Assembly (NCBI GenBank): GCA_003647375.1
Contig: QMMS01000051.1
Coordinates: forward strand, 1 to 20,004
DNA length: 20,004 nucleotides
DNA from: Deltaproteobacteria bacterium
Lineage (GTDB): Bacteria; Desulfobacterota; Desulfobacteria; Desulfobacterales; B30-G6
Reading direction: 5' to 3'
Of the stretch, positions 1-7,554 are shown piece after piece; position 1 is the first letter of the stretch, and every line of letters begins with the position of its first letter. The notes below the pieces were generated by a model. That model made no database searches. It was not told where the DNA came from and was given only the letters and a program-made list of their open reading frames with translations. Position numbers and translations under genes: made by a program.

Positions 1-2
1 AG

Positions 3-122
3 GAAAAAGCACTCTATGGATGGCTTGCCGAATGGGAAACCCAACACCTCGAGTTCCTTGCAGCCATTGACAAGGAAGTGACCGAGGCGCTTTGGAATGA
101 TAACAGCTTCTGGCCATTTTAG
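3..122 (+). CDS. Rubrerythrin/ferritin-like protein, C-terminal fragment
   Basis: Only the last 39 codons are in the window; the gene starts upstream. The frame ending in TAG at 120-122 encodes a tail that includes WLAEWETQHLEF and ends NDNSFWPF. This tail pattern (an EW-E-H-F helix followed by a short aromatic end) is typical of the ferritin-like di-iron family related to rubrerythrin in anaerobic Desulfobacterota, where such proteins handle peroxide or iron. The Glu and His of the E-x-x-H pattern could be di-iron ligands, but the other half of the site is not visible. The stop codon lies only 8 bp from the stop of the convergent PLP-enzyme gene, and no T-rich terminator separates them. The family call is from pattern recognition on a short piece. 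Confidence 0.6.
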   Translation, partial: EKALYGWLAEWETQHLEFLAAIDKEVTEALWNDNSFWPF

Positions 123-130
123 ATGGTTTT

Positions 131-1249
131 TTAGATCGTTGCCAGTGCCTGCCGCAGATCCCCAATCAAAACCTCGGCATCTTCGATCCCAACGGAAAGC
201 CGGACAAGGCTTTCCGTGACACCCGCCTTTTTTCTCTCGTCCGGAGTTAATGCCACATGGGTGTTTGTGACGGGTTGGTTTGCCAGGCTGGTGACACCGC
301 CCAGACTGGTGGCCAGCTTAATGCTCTGCAGATGATCTATAAACTGCTTGGTTTTATCAAAATCTGCATCTAACTCAAAACTGAGCATTCCCCCGAATCC
401 TTGCATCTGCTTTCGGGCAATATCGTGGTCGGGATGAGATGGCAAACCCGGATAATGCACCCGACGGACCTTCTCCTCAGTCTCCAGAAATTCGGCAATT
501 TGCATGGCATTCTCATTGTGTTGGCGCACGCGAAGCGTCAGGGTCCGAAGCCCCCTGGCGATCAAAAATGCCGTCATGGGATCCATGACGCCACCCAGAA
601 TTTTACGAAAATCCCAGATTTTTTCAAAACAGGGCTCATTGCAGCAGACAAACCCGGCGGTGATATCATGGTGGCCGCCCAGATATTTGGTTGCGCTGTG
701 AATGACGACGTCGACGTCCCAGTCAATCGGACGTTGATTGATCGGTGTTGCAAAGGTGGAATCGAGCAGAACAAGAGCACCTTTGGCATGTGCTGCCTCG
801 GCCAATGATTTAACATCGACCACATGCAGCAGCGGATTGGTGGGCGTCTCCAGATAAAGAATTGACAAACCTTGGTCGATTTCCCTGAAAAGCCCCTCCA
901 GGTCCCAGCAGTTTAAGAAGACAGTCTCGATACCAAAGCCCGGCAACAGCTTGTTCAGCAATTCAAAGGTCCCGCCGTACGTTTCCCGTATGGAAACAAT
1001 GCGGCCTCCCGTTTTCACCAGAGACATGATGGCCGTTGTGATGGCCGCCATACCGGAGCTGAAACCCAGGGCATGGTCATACTTTTCCATCTCGGCCAGC
1101 ATCTCCTCGACGTGCCTTACGGAAGGATTGCTCCAACGAGAATAGATGTACCCGCTCCGGTTCTGAACCACATCGATCATGTCGTCCGATGTGTCAAAAT
1201 AATAGGTTGCGGTTTGATACACCGGCGGTACTACAGGTTTTCCTTTCAT
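131..1249 (-). CDS. Trans-sulfuration family PLP enzyme (cystathionine gamma-synthase / methionine gamma-lyase type)
   Basis: This is a PLP-dependent Cys/Met-metabolism enzyme of 372 aa, a usual length for the family. Visible signatures are YSRWSNPSV near residue 36 (PLP-phosphate contacts), the aromatic substrate-side segment ETYGGT near 89, DSTFATP near 163, and the lysine of HSATKYLGGHHD (about Lys188), which should form the Schiff base. The C-terminal LATSLGGVTSLANQP also fits. Members act as cystathionine gamma-synthase, gamma- or beta-lyase, methionine gamma-lyase or O-acetylhomoserine sulfhydrylase; sequence alone does not decide which. A TTG at 1264 would add five residues, but ATG at 1249 is preferred because GGGAG sits 8 nt upstream of it; that GGGAG would lie inside the longer reading. 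The leader carries two consecutive hairpins (1266-1306) also found ahead of the zinc-ribbon gene at 10362-11039. It converges with the rubrerythrin-like gene. Confidence 0.9.
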   Translation of the reverse strand: MKGKPVVPPVYQTATYYFDTSDDMIDVVQNRSGYIYSRWSNPSVRHVEEMLAEMEKYDHALGFSSGMAAITTAIMSLVKTGGRIVSIRETYGGTFELLNKLLPGFGIETVFLNCWDLEGLFREIDQGLSILYLETPTNPLLHVVDVKSLAEAAHAKGALVLLDSTFATPINQRPIDWDVDVVIHSATKYLGGHHDITAGFVCCNEPCFEKIWDFRKILGGVMDPMTAFLIARGLRTLTLRVRQHNENAMQIAEFLETEEKVRRVHYPGLPSHPDHDIARKQMQGFGGMLSFELDADFDKTKQFIDHLQSIKLATSLGGVTSLANQPVTNTHVALTPDERKKAGVTESLVRLSVGIEDAEVLIGDLRQALATI

Positions 1250-1265
1250 GTTTTTGTCTCCCAAA

Positions 1266-1325
1266 ATAAAATCGTTTCACGATTTTATCGAACGCGACAA
1301 TGTCGCTATTCTGGCGAATGGGTTA
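1266..1325 (-). promoter_or_regulatory. Double-hairpin leader element, copy 1
   Basis: Two adjacent palindromes lie just upstream of the PLP-enzyme start. The AT-rich one is ATAAAATCGT-TTC-ACGATTTTAT (1266-1288, 10-bp perfect stem). Five bases further comes GCGAC-AAT-GTCGC (1294-1306). A downstream block TCTGGCGAATGGGTTA (1310-1325) also matches the other copy. The same architecture, with identical spacing, occurs at 11053-11093 ahead of the zinc-ribbon gene. Over the 41-bp double hairpin, 34 positions agree, and one stem pair differs by a compensatory swap. In the transcript the GC-rich hairpin comes first, then the AT-rich hairpin, then the Shine-Dalgarno sequence. It may be a structured leader or a dispersed palindromic repeat; function unknown. 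Confidence 0.6.
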
Positions 1326-1545
1326 TCCGCCTGCATGAGATAATGGGCGATGATTTTATCCGTGACACCAAGTATGTCTCAATAGCATTTCAGCGGCTAC
1401 TTGACAATCAGATCCCTGCATGACTGTTAACCATTGATACAGATATTTAAATCAGCGGCAAAGAATAAATTCATTCATAGTCCACAGGTACATTTTCATT
1501 TGTCCTGAATTGTGCTATTGGCCATAAAATCATAGGAGTGCTTTT

Positions 1546-2469
1546 ATGAATGATCTGGATGTACTGGTTATCGGACGAAACTGCATCGACTACATCTCGA
1601 TTGTCGACCGATTCCCCCGGGAAGATGAAAAGGTGGCCCTGAGTGCCAGGTTGGTGGAAGGCGGCGGCCAGGGCGGGACCTCTGCCTGCTGTGTTTCGCG
1701 ACTGGGTGGAAAAACAGCCGTGGTCGGCAATATCGGAAATGATAAAGAAGGTGAATTCTGCCTTCGGCGCTTGAGTGAATTCAACGTTGATACCCGCTAT
1801 GTCCAGGTGATCGAAAACGCCAAAACACCGGTAGCCTATCTCTTTGTCAATCGATCCAGCGGCAAGCGGACCATTATTTACGAACCCAGCAGGCTGCCGG
1901 ATATCGACATCCCGAGAGACCTGGATCACCTGCTGCAAAGCGCAAAAGCCCTGTCTCTCGACCCACAGACAACCACGCTCGGCAAAATGCTCAAACAGCG
2001 GATCCAACCGAAGGCCAAGCTCGTCTATGATTGTGAGCGTTGGAAGGATCACATGGAAGACATGATGGATGCAGCAGATTATTTCATTCCGTCATCCGCT
2101 TTTTTTGATTCCTGCCGGGACAAATTCGACCCGCATCAACTATTCGACAATATTTTCAAACTCAAAGATATGATCCAGGGACAGCTGATCGTGACACATG
2201 GTGATGCAGGCGCCTACTATCCCACGGGAAACACGCTGTATCATGTTCCCGCACCGGCTGTACCTGTGCTTGACACAACCGGTGCCGGAGATAATTTTCA
2301 CGGCGCATTTGCCCTGGCCATCAGCCGGGGGTTTGATCTCCACAAAGCTGTCCGGTTTTCAGTTGCCGTTGCATCTCTTTCCTGCCGTGCATACGGCGGC
2401 CGGGACGCGGTGCCTGATTTTAACGAAGCCCTGGCTATGTCCCAAAGCCTGGCGTCCAATGTCGTATGA
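1546..2469 (+). CDS. PfkB/ribokinase-family carbohydrate kinase
   Basis: A 307-aa PfkB-family sugar or nucleoside kinase, of normal length. The N-terminal VLVIGRNCIDYI strand and the glycine-rich GGGQGGTSACCVSRLGG segment (about residues 38-55) form the substrate side. The C-terminal PfkB signature DTTGAGDNFHGAFA begins at residue 243; Asp249 is the expected catalytic base and the GAG residues form the anion hole. It should transfer the ATP gamma-phosphate to a hydroxymethyl group of a sugar-like substrate in the cytoplasm; the specific substrate cannot be read from the sequence. The start at 1546 is supported by AGGAG 7 nt upstream. It stands alone: the gene upstream is divergent, and a MITE-like repeat follows directly. 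No clear operator was seen in the 1326-1545 leader. Confidence 0.9.
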   Translation: MNDLDVLVIGRNCIDYISIVDRFPREDEKVALSARLVEGGGQGGTSACCVSRLGGKTAVVGNIGNDKEGEFCLRRLSEFNVDTRYVQVIENAKTPVAYLFVNRSSGKRTIIYEPSRLPDIDIPRDLDHLLQSAKALSLDPQTTTLGKMLKQRIQPKAKLVYDCERWKDHMEDMMDAADYFIPSSAFFDSCRDKFDPHQLFDNIFKLKDMIQGQLIVTHGDAGAYYPTGNTLYHVPAPAVPVLDTTGAGDNFHGAFALAISRGFDLHKAVRFSVAVASLSCRAYGGRDAVPDFNEALAMSQSLASNVV

Positions 2470-2485
2470 CAATTTTAATTATTTC

Positions 2486-2754
2486 ATTTGTTAATAAAAC
2501 GTTCCGGTTGCTCCGTAAAGGGGTTTCCATATTTTTTTCAAAAGGACATATCAAACGAAGCCTTGCCTTGTGCCCGCTGGATTGATGATGAAATACGGCC
2601 GGTTGTTAGTAACAGAAGACAGCAGAAACATCATCAATCCGGCAGGGCACTACGCTAGTGATGCAGATGGATCATGATCTGTCCTTTTGAAAAAAATATG
2701 GAAACCCCTTGAGCCGAGAGACTTATTCGGAACATATTTATAAAAATGCCTATA
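2486..2754 (+). repeat. Palindromic MITE-like repeat, copy 1
   Basis: About 270 bp with no coding capacity, present again at 5485-5758 in the same orientation (roughly 92% identical by hand comparison over the central 257 bp). The element is a large imperfect palindrome. The left arm contains AAGGGGTTTCCATA and TTTTTCAAAAGGACA, the right arm their reverse complement (around 2684-2710). Inner arms carry GGATTGATGATG (from 2579) and its complement CATCATCAATCC (to 2640). Outer ends carry GTTCCG/CGGAAC. The right end finishes CCTATA. No transposase is in the window, so this would be a non-autonomous element. It fills most of the 2470-2798 gap and ends 44 bp before the acyl-CoA ligase start. Confidence 0.8.
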
Positions 2755-2798
2755 GAATGCCATGCGCGCACAATAGTGTCAAAGATAGGAGACCCCAT

Positions 2799-4445
2799 AT
2801 GAATGAAAAGATCTACGAGCCGGGTGAAAGCTACGCATACCCCCTGATCCTCAAGAAACTGCTCAATACCCCTCTCATCTACGCACCCGAAAAGGAGATC
2901 GTTTACAGCGACAGAACGCGCTATACTTACAAGGACCTGAACAATCGAATTCGATGTCTGGCCGGGGGTCTCGACAAACTGGATATTCAATGCGGCGACG
3001 TGGTTGCCGTACTCGATTATGACTGCCCACGGTACCTGGAGTGCTTCTTTGCCATTCCCATGATGGGAGCAATTCTACAGACCGTCAACTGGCGTTTATC
3101 CTCCGAACAGATCGTTTATACCATCAACCATGCCGAAGCCAAAACCATTATCACCCATTCCGATTTTCTGCCTGTCATCGAGGCTGTTCGAGACCAACTG
3201 GATCATATAAAAACCCTTATCGTCATAAAAGAGGATGCTGCAGCCATAGACACAAACCTTTTGATAAATGCCGACTACGAAGAAATGCTTGGTTCGACTA
3301 CACCGTCCTATGAATTTCCTGATTTGGACGAAAACATGAAAGCCACAACGTTTTATACCACCGGCACCACGGGTGATCCCAAAGGTGTTTATTATTCACA
3401 CCGGCAACTGGTTCTGCACACGCTGTCTGTCAGCATCGTCTCCAGTGCCTACCAAACCCTTTCCCGTTTCCGCTCAAACGATGTTTACATGCCCCTGACA
3501 CCCATGTTCCATGTCCATGCATGGGGCTTTCCCTATGTTGCAACGTTGATGGGCGCCAAGCAGGTCTATCCCGGCCCCTATGAGCCGGAAAAAATACTTA
3601 GACTGATCGAAACCGAAAACGTCACTTTTTCTCATTGCGTCCCCACGGTTCTACAAATGATCCTCACGAACCCCCTGGCGAAAAAAGTCGATCTGTCAAA
3701 CTGGAAAGTGGTCATGGGCGGTTCACAGCTCCCAAAAGGACTGGCCAGGCAGGCCATGAAACTCGGTATCGAAATTCATGCCGGCTATGGAATGTCAGAG
3801 ACCGGGCCTGTCATGACCATTGCAACACCCAATGAATCCATGCTGAACTGGGAAGGAGACAAATACTTGAATGTCATCACCAAAACCGGAAAACCCCTGC
3901 CACTGGCTGAAGTCGAGGTCGTGGATGCAAACGTCCAGGGGCTCCCGCACGACGGCATGACAACGGGAGAGGTGGTCATGCGGTCTCCCTGGCTCACCCA
4001 GAGCTATTTCAAGGCACCGGACAAAACAAAAGAACTATGGCGAAAGGGTTGGCTTCATAGCGGCGACGTCGGACATATTGATGAAAATGGGTATCTTCAG
4101 ATAACGGACAGGATCAAAGATGTCATCAAAAGCGGCGGGGAATGGATTTCATCTCTCGACCTGGAAAATATCATGAGCCAACACGAAGCCGTTCTGGAAT
4201 CCGCGGCCATCGGCATCCCTGACAAAAAGTGGGGGGAACGCCCCATGATGATCGTCACCCTGAAACCTGAATACAGGGGCAAAATATCGGCAGATGATTT
4301 CAGAAACTACATGCTGGAATTTGCAAAACAGGGCAAGTTGCCCAAATATGGTGTTCCGGATCGATACGAATTTGTCGAAAGTATCGCCAAAACCAGTGTG
4401 GGGAAATTGGATAAAAAGGTGCTTCGCAAGCAATTTAATGATTAG
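2799..4445 (+). CDS. AMP-forming acyl-CoA synthetase (medium/long-chain fatty acid-CoA ligase type)
   Basis: A 548-aa ANL-superfamily adenylate-forming enzyme that should activate a carboxylic acid to acyl-AMP and then acyl-CoA. Motifs in order: the Ser/Thr/Gly-rich phosphate loop TTGTTGDPKG (about 187-196), PMFHVHAWGFPY (typical of the AlkK/FadD-like branch), GYGMSETGP (329-337), the ribose-binding Asp423 in HSGDVG, the hinge region TDRIKDVIKSGGEWIS, and the C-terminal KTSVGK with catalytic Lys536. The chosen ATG at 2799 has AGGAG upstream (ATAGGAGACCCCATATG). An in-frame ATG at 2709 exists but lies inside the MITE-like repeat and lacks an RBS, so the 30 extra residues are rejected. It converges with the CitE-like lyase; a repeat-built hairpin lies between them. 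Fatty-acid chain length or an aromatic substrate cannot be decided. Confidence 0.92.
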   Translation: MNEKIYEPGESYAYPLILKKLLNTPLIYAPEKEIVYSDRTRYTYKDLNNRIRCLAGGLDKLDIQCGDVVAVLDYDCPRYLECFFAIPMMGAILQTVNWRLSSEQIVYTINHAEAKTIITHSDFLPVIEAVRDQLDHIKTLIVIKEDAAAIDTNLLINADYEEMLGSTTPSYEFPDLDENMKATTFYTTGTTGDPKGVYYSHRQLVLHTLSVSIVSSAYQTLSRFRSNDVYMPLTPMFHVHAWGFPYVATLMGAKQVYPGPYEPEKILRLIETENVTFSHCVPTVLQMILTNPLAKKVDLSNWKVVMGGSQLPKGLARQAMKLGIEIHAGYGMSETGPVMTIATPNESMLNWEGDKYLNVITKTGKPLPLAEVEVVDANVQGLPHDGMTTGEVVMRSPWLTQSYFKAPDKTKELWRKGWLHSGDVGHIDENGYLQITDRIKDVIKSGGEWISSLDLENIMSQHEAVLESAAIGIPDKKWGERPMMIVTLKPEYRGKISADDFRNYMLEFAKQGKLPKYGVPDRYEFVESIAKTSVGKLDKKVLRKQFND

Positions 4446-4512
4446 CATAGGCTGTAGACTGTTAGGCTGTAGGCTGTTAGCGGCTAATAGTCTACAGCCT
4501 AACAGCCTATAT
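4446..4512. terminator. Repeat-built inverted repeat between convergent genes (possible bidirectional terminator)
   Basis: The short space between the two stop codons consists of AGGCTGT/CTGTTAG units followed by their complements: ATAGGCTGTAGACTGTTAG on the left and CTAATAGTCTACAGCC then TAACAGCCTAT on the right. This can fold into a long hairpin in either transcript, so it could end both convergent genes. There is no clean T-run, so the terminator role is inferred from position. The 19-mer TTAGGCTGTAGGCTGTTAG (4462-4480) recurs exactly at 10271-10289. Confidence 0.5.
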
Positions 4513-4520
4513 ATTGCTTA

Positions 4521-5444
4521 CTACTTTTTGTTTAAAATCCCGAGGTATTTAGCCTGTTCCCAAAGCTGTCTGGCCATACGAATCGTGGCATTGTCCACCA
4601 CACTACCCTCCAGAGATACGGCACCGCGCCCGGATTCAGTAGCCGCCTCATAGGCCTCGATGACCACCCGCGCCCGTTCGATCTCTTCCGGAGATGGCGA
4701 AAATACCGCGTTGACAATTTCTATCTGGCTTGGATGGATAACCCATTTGCCATCACACCCCAGAGCGTTTGACATGACAGCGGATCGACGCAGCCCATCG
4801 AGATCTTTGAAATTCCCATACGGCGCATCCATCACCTGCAAACCATTGGCCTTGGCCGCCATAATAATCCGGCTTAAAGGAAAGTGCCAGCGATGACCGG
4901 GATAAACGTCTGCCTCTGCCTCACCATGCCCTGAAACAGATACCAGTCTCGCACCAATGGAAGCTGAATAGTCGGCAATGCCGAATACCAATGAGACCAT
5001 ACGATTGCTTGCCTTTGCTGTGAGGGACACATTTTCCAGGCCTGCGGCACTTTCGATGGATGCTTCAATGCCGATCCGGTTCGAAAGTTGTCTGGCCATT
5101 TCAATACCATCGAGCAGTCGGTGAACGAAATGAATATCACCCGGGTGGTTCACCTTTGGAATAACCACAGCATCCAGTAAATGGCCGGCATTGTCAATGA
5201 TATCAATAAGATCCATGTAAGCAAACGGGGTGTCAAGCGCATTACAACGGACGGTTACGGTTTTTTGATGCCAATCCAGAGAAAGAAGAGATTGAATCAC
5301 CTGAACCCTGGCTGCCTTCTTTTTATCCACGGGCACGCTGTCTTCAAGATCGAACATCACGATGTCCGCTACGCTGTTCCTCGCTTTTGGATGCATTTTT
5401 TCAATATGGCCCGGCACAGACAGAATCGACCTTCTCGATTTCAT
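4521..5444 (-). CDS. CitE/HpcH-HpaI family CoA-ester lyase (malyl-CoA/citramalyl-CoA lyase-like)
   Basis: A 307-aa TIM-barrel aldolase of the citrate-lyase-beta / malyl-CoA lyase family, of normal length. Features: RRSILSVPG at the N-terminus, IVMFDLEDSV (about 28-37), VTVRCNALDTP with the substrate-binding Arg (about 69), IGIEASIESAAGLENV carrying the metal-binding Glu, FGIADYSASIGA with the likely metal Asp, DAPYGNFKDLDGL, and the hallmark KWVIHPSQIEIVNAVFSPS near the C-terminus. Such enzymes cleave malyl-, methylmalyl- or citramalyl-CoA to an acyl-CoA plus glyoxylate or pyruvate; no citrate-lyase alpha or gamma genes are nearby, so it is not part of a citrate lyase. GAGGGG lies upstream of the start. 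The MITE-like copy 2 begins about 40 bp upstream. Pairing with the acyl-CoA ligase suggests work on CoA-activated acids (inference). Confidence 0.85.
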   Translation of the reverse strand: MKSRRSILSVPGHIEKMHPKARNSVADIVMFDLEDSVPVDKKKAARVQVIQSLLSLDWHQKTVTVRCNALDTPFAYMDLIDIIDNAGHLLDAVVIPKVNHPGDIHFVHRLLDGIEMARQLSNRIGIEASIESAAGLENVSLTAKASNRMVSLVFGIADYSASIGARLVSVSGHGEAEADVYPGHRWHFPLSRIIMAAKANGLQVMDAPYGNFKDLDGLRRSAVMSNALGCDGKWVIHPSQIEIVNAVFSPSPEEIERARVVIEAYEAATESGRGAVSLEGSVVDNATIRMARQLWEQAKYLGILNKK

Positions 5445-5484
5445 AAAATAATTCCCCTCTGATAAATATTGTCTACACCCAGAT

Positions 5485-5758
5485 TATAGCATTTGTCAAA
5501 ATAACGTTCCGGTTACACCGTAAAGGGGATTCCATATTTTTTTCAAAAGGACATATCAAACAAAGCCTTGTCTTGTGCCCACCGGATTGATGATGAAATA
5601 CGGCCGGTTGTTAGTAACATAAGGCCGCAGAAACATCATCAATCCGGCAGGGCACTACGCTAGTGATGCAGATTGATCATGATATGTCCTTTTGAAAAAA
5701 ATATGGAATCCCCCCAGCTGAGAGACTTATTCGGAACATGTTTATAAAAACGCCTATA
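5485..5758 (+). repeat. Palindromic MITE-like repeat, copy 2
   Basis: Second copy of the roughly 270-bp palindromic element, same orientation as copy 1. Its ends are TATAGCATTTGTC on the left and, read on the other strand, TATAGGCGTTTTTATAAAC on the right, so short imperfect terminal inverted repeats starting TATAG are visible. Arm changes are compensatory: copy 1 pairs GGGGTTTCC with GGAAACCCC, copy 2 pairs GGGGATTCC with GGAATCCCC. Copy 2 also has GGACATATC matched by GATATGTCC, where copy 1 has GATCTGTCC. It occupies most of the gap between the CitE-like gene and the rplU promoter region. No ORF or transposase is seen. Confidence 0.8.
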
Positions 5759-5835
5759 ACCCGGAAAATTTATGTCATTTCTTATTGATTTTTCGTATCA
5801 TCTTTTAAACTTAATATCAATTTCACATATTTTTC

Positions 5836-5864
5836 TTGACAATTTTCAAAAAAATTATCATATT
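5836..5864 (+). promoter_or_regulatory. Putative sigma70-type promoter for the rplU operon
   Basis: A perfect TTGACA (5836-5841) is followed after 17 bp by CATATT (5859-5864, 4 of 6 matches to the consensus). It sits in a very AT-rich stretch, about 58 bp before the rplU start. The region around it (5760-5921) holds no gene. A small inverted repeat TCATTT-ATCG-AAATGA lies just downstream at about 5868-5883 and could be an operator or leader structure. The assignment is by consensus only. Confidence 0.5.
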
Positions 5865-5921
5865 GCTCATTTATCGAAATGATACAATTTTCATATAGGT
5901 ACTATATAGGAGGCATCAAGC

Positions 5922-6233
5922 ATGTATGCTGTCGTAACAACGGGCGGGAAGCAATATAAAGTGCAAAAAGGGGAAACACTGAAGATCGAAAAGATACCCG
6001 GGGACATCGGCTCCAAGATCGATTTTGATCAGATTCTGATGGTTTCCGATGGCGATCGTTTTGAGATCGGCCGACCCCTGGTGGAGAATGCGGTTGTTCA
6101 CGGTCATATCGTGGAGCAGGGAAAGCATAAGAAAATCCTGGTGTTCAAGTACAAGCGACGCAAACGTTATCGCAGAAAACAAGGGCACCGTCAACAATTT
6201 ACGGCCGTCAGAATCGACGATATCTCGGTATAG
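5922..6233 (+). CDS. rplU: 50S ribosomal protein L21
   Basis: A 103-aa protein, the usual length for bacterial L21, starting [18 protein letters not shown], the standard opening of the family. The C-terminal lysine/arginine-rich segment [20 protein letters not shown] is the rRNA-binding tail containing the L21 signature region. It binds 23S rRNA in the large subunit. The start has a strong TAGGAGG ribosome binding site 8 nt upstream. It is the first gene of a tight operon with rpmA, obgE, nadD, rsfS and gpmI, and the only good promoter in the operon is seen ahead of it. Confidence 0.97.
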   Translation: MYAVVTTGGKQYKVQKGETLKIEKIPGDIGSKIDFDQILMVSDGDRFEIGRPLVENAVVHGHIVEQGKHKKILVFKYKRRKRYRRKQGHRQQFTAVRIDDISV

Positions 6234-6266
6234 TACGGCCTGGGCACATCGGGAATAAAACAGAAA

Positions 6267-6287
6267 CAACAGCCTTCGGGGTTGTTG
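6267..6287 (+). promoter_or_regulatory. Intercistronic stem-loop before rpmA
   Basis: CAACAGCC (6267-6274) pairs with GGTTGTTG (6280-6287) with one G-U pair and a TTCGG loop. It ends a few bases before the rpmA Shine-Dalgarno sequence (AAGGGAG, 6290-6296). There is no T-run after it, so it is not a terminator; it may stabilise the mRNA or adjust L27 translation. Confidence 0.35.
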
Positions 6288-6304
6288 AAAAGGGAGTTAT
6301 AACA

Positions 6305-6559
6305 ATGGCACATAAAAAAGCGGGCGGAAGCTCAAAAAACGGTCGCGACAGTAATGGCCAGCGGCGAGGTGTCAAGCGGTATGGAGGACAGATCGTTAAC
6401 GCGGGAAATATTCTCGTTCGCCAGTTGGGCACCAGGATACATCCCGGCGAAAATGTCGGTCTTGGTAAAGACTACACGCTGTTCGCCAAAATAGACGGTA
6501 TTGTCACGTATGAACGATTGGGCCGATCACGAAAAAAAGTTAGTGTTTATGCCGTGTGA
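6305..6559 (+). CDS. rpmA: 50S ribosomal protein L27
   Basis: 84 aa, full length for L27. It begins [16 protein letters not shown], the conserved flexible N-terminal tail that reaches towards the peptidyl-transferase centre, and contains the family signature [21 protein letters not shown]. There is no N-terminal extension of the kind cleaved in Firmicutes. GGGAG lies 9 nt before the ATG. The stop overlaps the obgE start by 4 bp (GTGA), which suggests translational coupling. There is no ysxB-like protease gene between L21 and L27. Confidence 0.97.
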   Translation: MAHKKAGGSSKNGRDSNGQRRGVKRYGGQIVNAGNILVRQLGTRIHPGENVGLGKDYTLFAKIDGIVTYERLGRSRKKVSVYAV

Positions 6560-7551
6560 AATTCATTGACGAAGCCAAGATAACCATCCAGTCCGGAGAC
6601 GGCGGCAGCGGATGCGTTAGTTTCAGGCGGGAAAAATTCATCCCCCGCGGCGGACCCGACGGTGGAGATGGTGGTAAAGGCGGTGATGTCATCCTGAAGT
6701 CATCGCCTAGAAAACGAACGCTTTACGATTTCCGATACAAACGTCACCTGAAAGCAAAGAATGGCGCCGGCGGTCAGGGAAAAAAGAAAGCCGGTAAAAA
6801 AGGGGACGACATTATCATAGAAGTTCCCGCCGGAACCATAATCACCGAGAGTGAAACAGGGGAAACCCTGAAAGATTTTATAAACCCCGGAGAAACTTTC
6901 GTTGCCGCAACCGGCGGACGAGGGGGACAAGGAAACTACCACTTCAAATCAGCCACCCGTCGAATTCCTCGTTTTGCTCAACCCGGCGAGCCCGGACAGA
7001 CAATTCAATTAAAACTGGAACTCAAACTTATCGCCGATGTCGGTCTTATCGGTCTCCCCAATGCCGGCAAATCCACTCTCATCAGTAAGATATCCGCTGC
7101 AAAACCAAAAATTGGAGCCTACCCCTTTACCACCCTGGTACCGAACCTCGGTGTCGTGTACACTGATTGGGGCGAGCCCTTTGTCGTGGCGGATATTCCC
7201 GGTCTCATAGAAGGAGCCCACGAAGGAGCCGGCCTGGGAACCCAGTTTTTGCGTCATATCGAGCGAACACGGATACTGGTACACCTGATCGATGTTTCGA
7301 CACTTGAACCGGATAATATCCTGTCGGCATACGTCACAGTCAATCATGAACTCGAAAAACACAGCCGGAAACTGTCCAACAGGAAGCAGTTGCTGGTGTT
7401 GAACAAGATGGATACGGATGGATCCGAAGAAAAAGCCAGGCGTTTTAGGGAAGCGATTGGAGATATCGAAGTGGTGTCGATATCCGCACTGGCGGGCACG
7501 GACATTGATACCCTGCTATCACGCATCCTGAACCGACTGGAAAGGAGCTGA
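6556..7551 (+). CDS. obgE: GTPase ObgE/CgtA, ribosome-assembly GTPase
   Basis: A 331-aa Obg GTPase that acts in 50S subunit maturation and stress signalling. The N-terminal glycine-rich Obg fold is clear: residues 1-45 include [15 protein letters not shown] and [14 protein letters not shown]. The G domain has G1 GLPNAGKS (166-173), G3 [15 protein letters not shown]4 NKMD and G5 SALAG. It stops soon after the G domain, so it lacks the C-terminal OCT domain found in some Gram-positive Obg proteins; this is usual in proteobacteria-like lineages. The start is a GTG overlapping the rpmA stop; no strong RBS of its own is seen, consistent with coupling. nadD begins 3 bp after its stop. Confidence 0.97.
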   Translation: MKFIDEAKITIQSGDGGSGCVSFRREKFIPRGGPDGGDGGKGGDVILKSSPRKRTLYDFRYKRHLKAKNGAGGQGKKKAGKKGDDIIIEVPAGTIITESETGETLKDFINPGETFVAATGGRGGQGNYHFKSATRRIPRFAQPGEPGQTIQLKLELKLIADVGLIGLPNAGKSTLISKISAAKPKIGAYPFTTLVPNLGVVYTDWGEPFVVADIPGLIEGAHEGAGLGTQFLRHIERTRILVHLIDVSTLEPDNILSAYVTVNHELEKHSRKLSNRKQLLVLNKMDTDGSEEKARRFREAIGDIEVVSISALAGTDIDTLLSRILNRLERS

Positions 7552-7554
7552 CCC

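Noticed and set aside
1250..1264. TTG start five codons upstream for the PLP enzyme
   Set aside because: The GGGAG that serves the ATG at 1249 would be inside the longer reading, and the extra residues match nothing in the family.
1401..1430. Promoter with TTGACA at 1401 for the PfkB gene
   Set aside because: No acceptable -10 hexamer at 16-18 bp spacing; too weak to list as a feature.
1471..2052. Minus-strand ORF of 193 codons over the PfkB gene
   Set aside because: It is antisense to a clear PfkB kinase, with no RBS and no recognisable domain.
2709..2798. N-terminal extension of the acyl-CoA ligase beginning at ATG 2709
   Set aside because: The first half of it lies inside the MITE-like repeat, it has no RBS, and ATG 2799 has AGGAG at good spacing and gives the normal family N-terminus.
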